Source of the DNA: Acanthamoeba lenticulata
Taxonomy: Eukaryota; Discosea; Longamoebia; Acanthamoebidae
Reading direction: 5' to 3'
Length of the DNA: 11,704 nt
Assembly (NCBI GenBank): GCA_002179805.1
Contig: NAVB01003531.1
Span: forward strand, 1 to 11,704
In this document: piece by piece, positions 7,709-11,704 of the stretch
Numbering within the stretch: position 1 is the stretch's first letter
Layout: each line of letters opens with the position of its first letter
Notes under the pieces: model-generated
What the model saw: the letters and a program-made list of their open reading frames with translations, nothing else
Told to the model about the DNA's origin: nothing
The model's database searches: none
Made by a program: the position numbers and the translations under genes

Positions 7709-9249
7709 TCACCTGCCGAGGAGCTTGCGGTGCTCCTGCACGCACTTGGTCGAGCAGTACTTGTAGCTGAGCCGGTAGAACGGCACCGCCTTCTCGCCCA
7801 TCCGCTTGTGGCACTGATCGCACTCGGGCCCGGCGCCTCCACCGCCGCCATTGCCTTTGGTTTTGGCTTTGCCTCCTCCCCCTGGCGCTGGCTTGGCCGC
7901 CGGCTTCTTCGCCGTTGACGACGACGATGAAGTAGAAGAGGACGCTGATGATGAAGATGACGACGACGCTGAAGAGGAAGATGACGATGCGGATGAAAAT
8001 GAGGATGATGACGAAAATGACGATGATGATGATGAAGACGCAACCGATGATGAAGATGCAAATGAAGACGAAGTAGAAGATGATGACGAAGAAGATGAGG
8101 ATGATGAAGAAGATGACGACGATGAAGAAGGCGACGCGAGGCTCAGCGAAAGCTGAATAGCGCGTTGAAGCTCGGCCTCTTCATCGTCTTCTTCCATCTC
8201 TTCTTGCATCTGCTGCTGTTGTTGTTGAGCAGCAAGACGCTGTCGCTCGAGCTCAGCCTCGGCCTCCTGCTGCTGCTTTTGTTGCTTCTGAAGCCGCCGC
8301 CGCTCGCGCTCCTCGCGGTCGCGCTGCTGCTTGGCCCGGCGGCGCTCCTCCTGCTGACGCAGGCGGGCCTCCTCCTCTTCGCGCTCGCGAGCCTTGCGGG
8401 CCTTGAGGGCCTCCTTGCGCTTGCGCTTCTTCTCGAGCTCGCGCTGCCGCGCGTCGGCCTCGGCCTCGCGCGTGAGCGGCGCCACGCGGGCCTCGGCCCA
8501 GTCCCACGCCTCTGGGTGCTCGCCGGCGAAGCGCCGGAAGGCCAGCCGCGTCTCGCGGCCCGTGGCCAGGTCGGCCGGCGTCTTGTTGATGACGCCGCGC
8601 ATGGTCGGGTCGGCCCCGCGGGCCAGCAGCAGCCCGACGAGCCGCACGTGGCCGTCGGCGCTGGCCCGGTGCAGCGCCGTCCAATAGTGGTAGCCCGGAA
8701 TGCGGGCGTTGACCGGCTGGCCCCGGTCGAGCAGCAGCTCGACGAGCTCGACGTCACCCATCTCGCAGGCCACGTAGAGCGGCGTCAGGTCGTTCGCAGA
8801 CCCGGCGCCCACGAGCAGGTCCGTGTCGGCGATCGAGTCAAAGAGCTCGTTGATCCGGTCGACGTCGCGAGCGCACACGGCCTCGATGATCTCGGCCTCG
8901 ACTCGGCGCTCTTCTTCCGTGCTCTCGGTCTCGCCCTCTTGGCTGCCGTTATCGTACAACACATCATCGATCAGCGCCACTCGCCTTCGTCGTCTTCATC
9001 ATCGCCCACGCAAAAGACTAGGACTGCGTACCTGTTGGCTAGCGGTCGATGCCGCGTCTCAACCTCGGCGCCCTGCCCGGAATGTGCTTCAGCCGCAGGA
9101 ACGTCGCTGTCGCTCTCGTCATCGATGTCGTCGTCATCGTGCTCGTCCTCGATGTCGATGGTGGAGAGGATCTCGTGGGCCTTTTGGATGGCGGTCACTG
9201 ACGGCCGCTCGATATGGAACGGGATCGACCGCAGCTTCGGGTTCGCGCC
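7709..9249 (-). CDS. ANKZF1: Vms1/ANKZF1-like protein, C-terminal half (ankyrin, coiled coil, UIM, treble clef)
   Basis: Two exons on the minus strand, 9249-9032 and 8942-7709, encode 483 residues ending in TAG. The first exon opens straight after a 3' splice site (ATTGCAG), has no ATG in frame, and begins LRSIPFHIERPSVTAIQKAH, the segment that follows the VLRF1 domain in Vms1/ANKZF1. After an acidic stretch come two ankyrin repeats (about 125-185), then AFRRFAGEHPEAWDW and APLTREAEADARQRE, matching the ANKZF1 post-ankyrin region. A charged coiled coil (235-320) and poly-Gln follow, then a ubiquitin-interacting-like motif (ELQRAIQLSLS, Leu331, Ala334, Ser338), a 73-residue Ser-dominated linker, and the VATC treble clef (Cys447, 450, 469, 473; PFYRLSYKYCSTKC). 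Vms1 releases stalled nascent chains from 60S ribosomes, but its catalytic VLRF1 domain is not in this window. A clear p97-binding VIM was not found. Alternative intron end: 8985. Confidence 0.85.
7916..8134 (-). repeat. Ser-dominated low-complexity tract (73 codons)
   Basis: Nearly every codon is TCN on the minus strand, broken only by occasional Thr, Ala, Val, Phe or Pro. All four TCN codons are mixed, while AGY is absent. It lies between the UIM-like motif and the treble clef. The opposite strand reads as an Asp/Glu-rich frame, a shadow. Confidence 0.9.
8943..9031 (-). other. Intron of the Vms1-like gene
   Basis: Starts GTACGC and ends ACGGCAG on the minus strand, 89 bp, joining AN(AG) to C to give ...PLANSQEGETES. 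A 47-bp alternative ending at 8985 also keeps frame and would add about 14 residues, but it is shorter than typical here and lacks a pyrimidine tract. Confidence 0.6.
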
Positions 9250-9392
9250 CTGCAATATTGTTCGACAACATTTTAAGGGAAGGGAACATTGATAAATTAG
9301 ACAAATTCATATTTGTTATTTATTTTTTTTAAAAAAAAAAAAACGTTTTTTTGTTGTTGTTTTTTTCTTTCTTCTGGGGCGAGTGCCCCTCT
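9250..9392. other. AT-rich gap between SART1 stop and the Vms1-like first exon
   Basis: 143 bp with a T8A13 block at 9323-9343 and TTG repeats. Its composition is like the AT-rich introns elsewhere in the window (890-979, 3250-3333), and on the minus strand it ends in a good 3' splice site at 9250. No donor between the two genes gives a start codon in the Vms1-like frame. It may be the tail of an intron, or a promoter with an unrecognised first exon. Confidence 0.5.
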
Positions 9393-11704
9393 TCACTTTT
9401 GGGGCTTGGTGAGGTCGAGGCCACGCGAAACGGTGGTCGATGTCGACGAGAGCACGAGGTAGGGTGCTTTGGTGACCTCTTGCGCCTTTTGCATGGCCTG
9501 AAGGCTGTTCAGGGGGGTGTCCAGCGAACTCATCTTCTTCTTCTTGAGCTCCTCCTCATACCTAGGCAAACAGTCGTGTGAGCTCGGACAAAGAAAAGAG
9601 AAGAAGAGAGCGAGCAGACGATACCTTTGCAGGCGCTTCTCGGTCTTCTTCTTGCCGGGCATCTTGCCGTGGAATTTGTGGGAGAGGTGACGGAAGGCCT
9701 CTCGCTGGGTCATCTTTCGCCCGAACTCGTCGAACTTGTCGAGCCTGATCTTGGGCGCCGGGTCGTCAGAGTCCGGGATCTCCAATACCTTGTCCTGTGG
9801 GCGTGTGTGTGCGTGTGGGTGGGTGAGTGTGGTGTGGTGTGGTGCGTGCGCGTGTGTATAGCGGCGGCGACGGGCTCACGCGAGCGGAATTCATGACGTG
9901 ATGGATTGCACATATTCAGAACGCGCGCATATTGGGGGGGGGTTCGTACCCGAGCGCGGCCACTGACGCTATCGAGCTCGAGGGCCTTCTGGCCGCCCTG
10001 TTGGGTGAGCAGCTGCAACGTGGCCGCCAGGCCCTTGGCCACCAGGGGCTCCTCCGGCACCACCTGCCCTCGCCCCACCCGGCCGCCATCAGCCGACTGC
10101 GATTCGATGACGGAGAGAGCATACAGCCATGGCGGGTCCCGCGGGGTTGTGGAGCCGTACCGACTCGGGCAGCGGCTCCGGCTTGACGGTGGACTGCTGG
10201 AGGATGCGCTTCGTCACCGAAGTGACGGTGGGCTTGCCTGGCTCGACCGCACGGAAGCCGCTGACGGGCTTCGGTGACTCTTCATCCAGGACATCCTCCT
10301 GCTTGACCAGGGCCTCCTGCCGCGGCTCCTCCTCCATGGGCTCCGCCTCCTCGTCGTCGTCATCCTCCTTCTTCTGCTGCTTGTTCTTCTTCTTCTTGGC
10401 CCTGCGCGAGCGCGTGGAAACAGTGATGATTAGCGATCACCGGCTGCCCAGCAGTTTCGCATCTGCTTGTGGGCGGGGGGGGGGACGCACTTGAGGGCGA
10501 GGCCTTCTGTGGTGAGCGAGGCGCAGAACTCAGTCGTGTCCGACAGCACGAGCCCGACGTCGCTCCCGGGAAGGCTCTTCTCCTCCCGCGCCCGCGACTC
10601 GGCAACTGCGAGCAGCACACAGCTCAAGAGCGTGAGCTACGAGGATGGGGAGCGGGGATGGGGCAGCTGGCTGGCCATGGGGCTGGTGGTGAAGGTCACG
10701 TACTGGTTTGTGCCACGCTGGCGTGGCTCCGCTTGGTGAGGGCGACGCGGCGCGCCTTGGAGACTGCGCTGTAGAGGTCGTCCTCCTCGCCTCCGGCTAC
10801 TTCGTCATCGGGCTCTTCCTTCACCCCCTTGGTGCCGTAGATGGAGCGGGCCTCCTCTCGGGCGCGCTCCGTGGCCTTGGCCCACCCCTCCTGGCGCTTG
10901 GCGGCCTCGGCCGACCGCTCGGCCTCGTCCTTGAGCTGCTTGGCTGACTTTTCCGCGCGCGAGCCGTGATCTTCGCTTTCGCCCGCCGCCTCCGTTTCCA
11001 TCGCCTCGATGAGCTCAGCCGTCGTCGGCTTCTTGCGCAGCTTCCTGCGCTTCTTCTAAATGTACGTGTGTGGGTGTGTGCGAGTGTGTTGGATGCGTTT
11101 TTCCGACCCACGGACGGCGTCAGCGCTGCGAACCGCCAACTCGAGGACCGAGGACCAAGGAGGAGGAGGAGGAGGAAGAGGCACCTTCTTGTCGTCGCGC
11201 TTCTTGAAGGACGCCGCTTCGTCATGGCTCAGGAATTCCGAGGCGAGGGAGGTGGCCGGCCCCGACAGGTCGTAGAGCATCTTGCGATTGGCGTTAAGCC
11301 GCTCGCGCACACGATCGAGCTTGGCATCCACATCTGTATCCTCCACGCGGCCTTCCTCGTCCAGCTTGAATTTCTGTGTAACATCCCGACACGCGCCACC
11401 GACGTGCGTCAACCACCGTCCTCCGTGCATGCGCCACGAAGCCGCTGCTGCAGGTGGAGAGAGGCAGGCGGGAGAGACGCCGATGAAGAGAGAGAGAGAG
11501 AGAGAGAAGAGGCGGCGGAGGCGAAGCGAACCATTCGGTCGGGCTTGTCGTCATACTGGGCGAGGATGCTCTTCTTACCCGAGTCAAAGTCCCCGTAGAC
11601 GTCGTAGATGGGCTTCTTCTTCTTTCGCTCCTGGTACTCCTTGGCCTTTTGCAGCTCCAACAGGTTGATGTTCTCTAACTCGTCCTCCTCTGCGTGGGTC
11701 CAAC
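9393..11704 (-). CDS. SART1: SART1/Snu66, U4/U6.U5 tri-snRNP splicing factor, C-terminal part
   Basis: Eight minus-strand exons: 11689-11532, 11373-11185, 11055-10704, 10605-10491, 10401-10161, 10063-9950, 9794-9625 and 9561-9393, about 501 residues. The 5' end lies beyond the window; 11690-11704 is the end of an intron. The order of motifs follows SART1: ELENINLLELQKAKEYQERK, then SILAQYDD, ASEFLSHDEAASFKK with KKRRKLRKK, LVLSDTTEFCASL, EEPLVAKGLAATLQLL, and the highly conserved end FGRKMTQREAFRHLSHKFHG, then KKKTEKRL, SLDTPLNSLQ and APYLVLSS. SART1/Snu66 is a structural component of the tri-snRNP needed to form the precatalytic spliceosome in the nucleus. Human SART1 is 800 residues, so roughly the first 300, including the Hub1-binding elements, are missing here. 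A lysine- and acid-rich segment is inserted after the TTEFC region. Frames agree at every junction. Confidence 0.94.
9795..9949 (-). repeat. GT-rich simple repeat inside a long SART1 intron
   Basis: This 155-bp intron (donor GTACGA, acceptor CCCACAG on the minus strand) carries a degenerate GTGTG/GGTGTGGTG tract at about 9799-9858 on the plus strand and a run of nine G at 9934-9942. On the transcribed strand it is CA/CCA-rich. Confidence 0.8.
10402..10490 (-). other. SART1 intron with a ten-G/C homopolymer
   Basis: An 89-bp intron, donor GTGCGT and acceptor GCGCAG on minus. A run of ten G on the plus strand (10475-10484) sits right next to the donor, so the pre-mRNA has poly-C just after the 5' splice site. 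Homopolymers of this length are also prone to sequencing error. Confidence 0.65.
11374..11531 (-). repeat. SART1 intron with (AG)n microsatellite
   Basis: The longest intron of the window (158 bp, donor GTTCGC, acceptor TACACAG on minus). An uninterrupted AG dinucleotide run spans about 11487-11507, reading as CT on the transcribed strand. It lies upstream of the acceptor and may act as an extended pyrimidine tract. Confidence 0.8.

Noticed and set aside
7851..8156. Asp/Glu-rich acidic frame on the plus strand
   Set aside because: It is the complement of the Ser tract; the minus-strand frame continues into recognisable domains on both sides.
8943..8980. Start of the ankyrin gene at 8980
   Set aside because: The codon there is GTG, not ATG, and the upstream exon (9032-9249) has clear Vms1 similarity and a good donor, so this stretch is better read as intron.
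8165..9292. 375-residue Leu-rich frame on the plus strand
   Set aside because: It is the complement of the charged coiled coil and ankyrin exons of the Vms1-like gene; CTC/CTG runs mirror GAG/CAG codons.
9250..9400. SART1 to Vms1-like read-through splice using GTGAAG over the SART1 stop
   Set aside because: The join would shift the Vms1-like frame. In-frame alternatives upstream would delete the conserved SART1 end without support.
1..11704. Bacterial operon, mobile element, CRISPR or viral insert
   Set aside because: All coding regions are spliced eukaryotic genes; no inverted-repeat ends, transposase, integrase, capsid or repeat-spacer structure was seen.

Overview
The window reads as nuclear DNA of a unicellular eukaryote with a compact, intron-rich genome. 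An Acanthamoeba-like amoebozoan is the best guess, inferred from style rather than from any marker gene. Coding exons are very GC-rich with C/G third positions. They are broken by short introns (about 47-158 bp, mostly 60-100), several of them strikingly AT-rich, and genes sit 60-311 bp apart. I rebuilt seven protein-coding genes by joining exons at splice sites that keep the reading frame and restore known protein-family sequence. No rRNA, tRNA, CRISPR, transposon or bacterial operon structure was seen.

Layout. (1) <1-1157 (+): 3' part of a short-chain dehydrogenase (SDR). (2) 1469-4105 (+): ten-exon gene for a 607-residue protein with three LIM zinc-binding domains followed by a Rap/Ran-GAP domain. 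(3) 4284-4845 (+): small secreted protein of unknown family. (4) 4906-6913 (-): eight-exon GT61/DUF563-type glycosyltransferase, type II membrane protein, ending 60 bp from gene 3 tail to tail. (5) 7011-7475 (+): CENP-X/MHF2 histone-fold protein, head to head with gene 4 over 97 bp. (6) 7709-9249 (-): ankyrin/coiled-coil/treble-clef protein matching the C-terminal half of Vms1/ANKZF1, with no visible start codon and no VLRF1 catalytic domain. (7) 9393->11704 (-): C-terminal about 500 residues of the SART1/Snu66 tri-snRNP splicing factor.

The genes do not form one pathway. They cover metabolism (SDR), small-GTPase and cytoskeletal signalling (LIM-RapGAP), the secretory pathway (secreted protein, glycosyltransferase), chromosome segregation and repair (CENP-X), ribosome quality control (Vms1-like) and splicing (SART1).

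Most worth a second look: the Vms1-like gene (catalytic half missing, a likely ubiquitin-interacting motif, a 73-residue Ser-dominated linker), the LIM3-RapGAP fusion, introns with no stop codon that hide inside open frames, one GC-AG intron, and a GTRCG-type 5' splice site in 18 of 31 introns. All exon boundaries are my inference from sequence; none has transcript support here.
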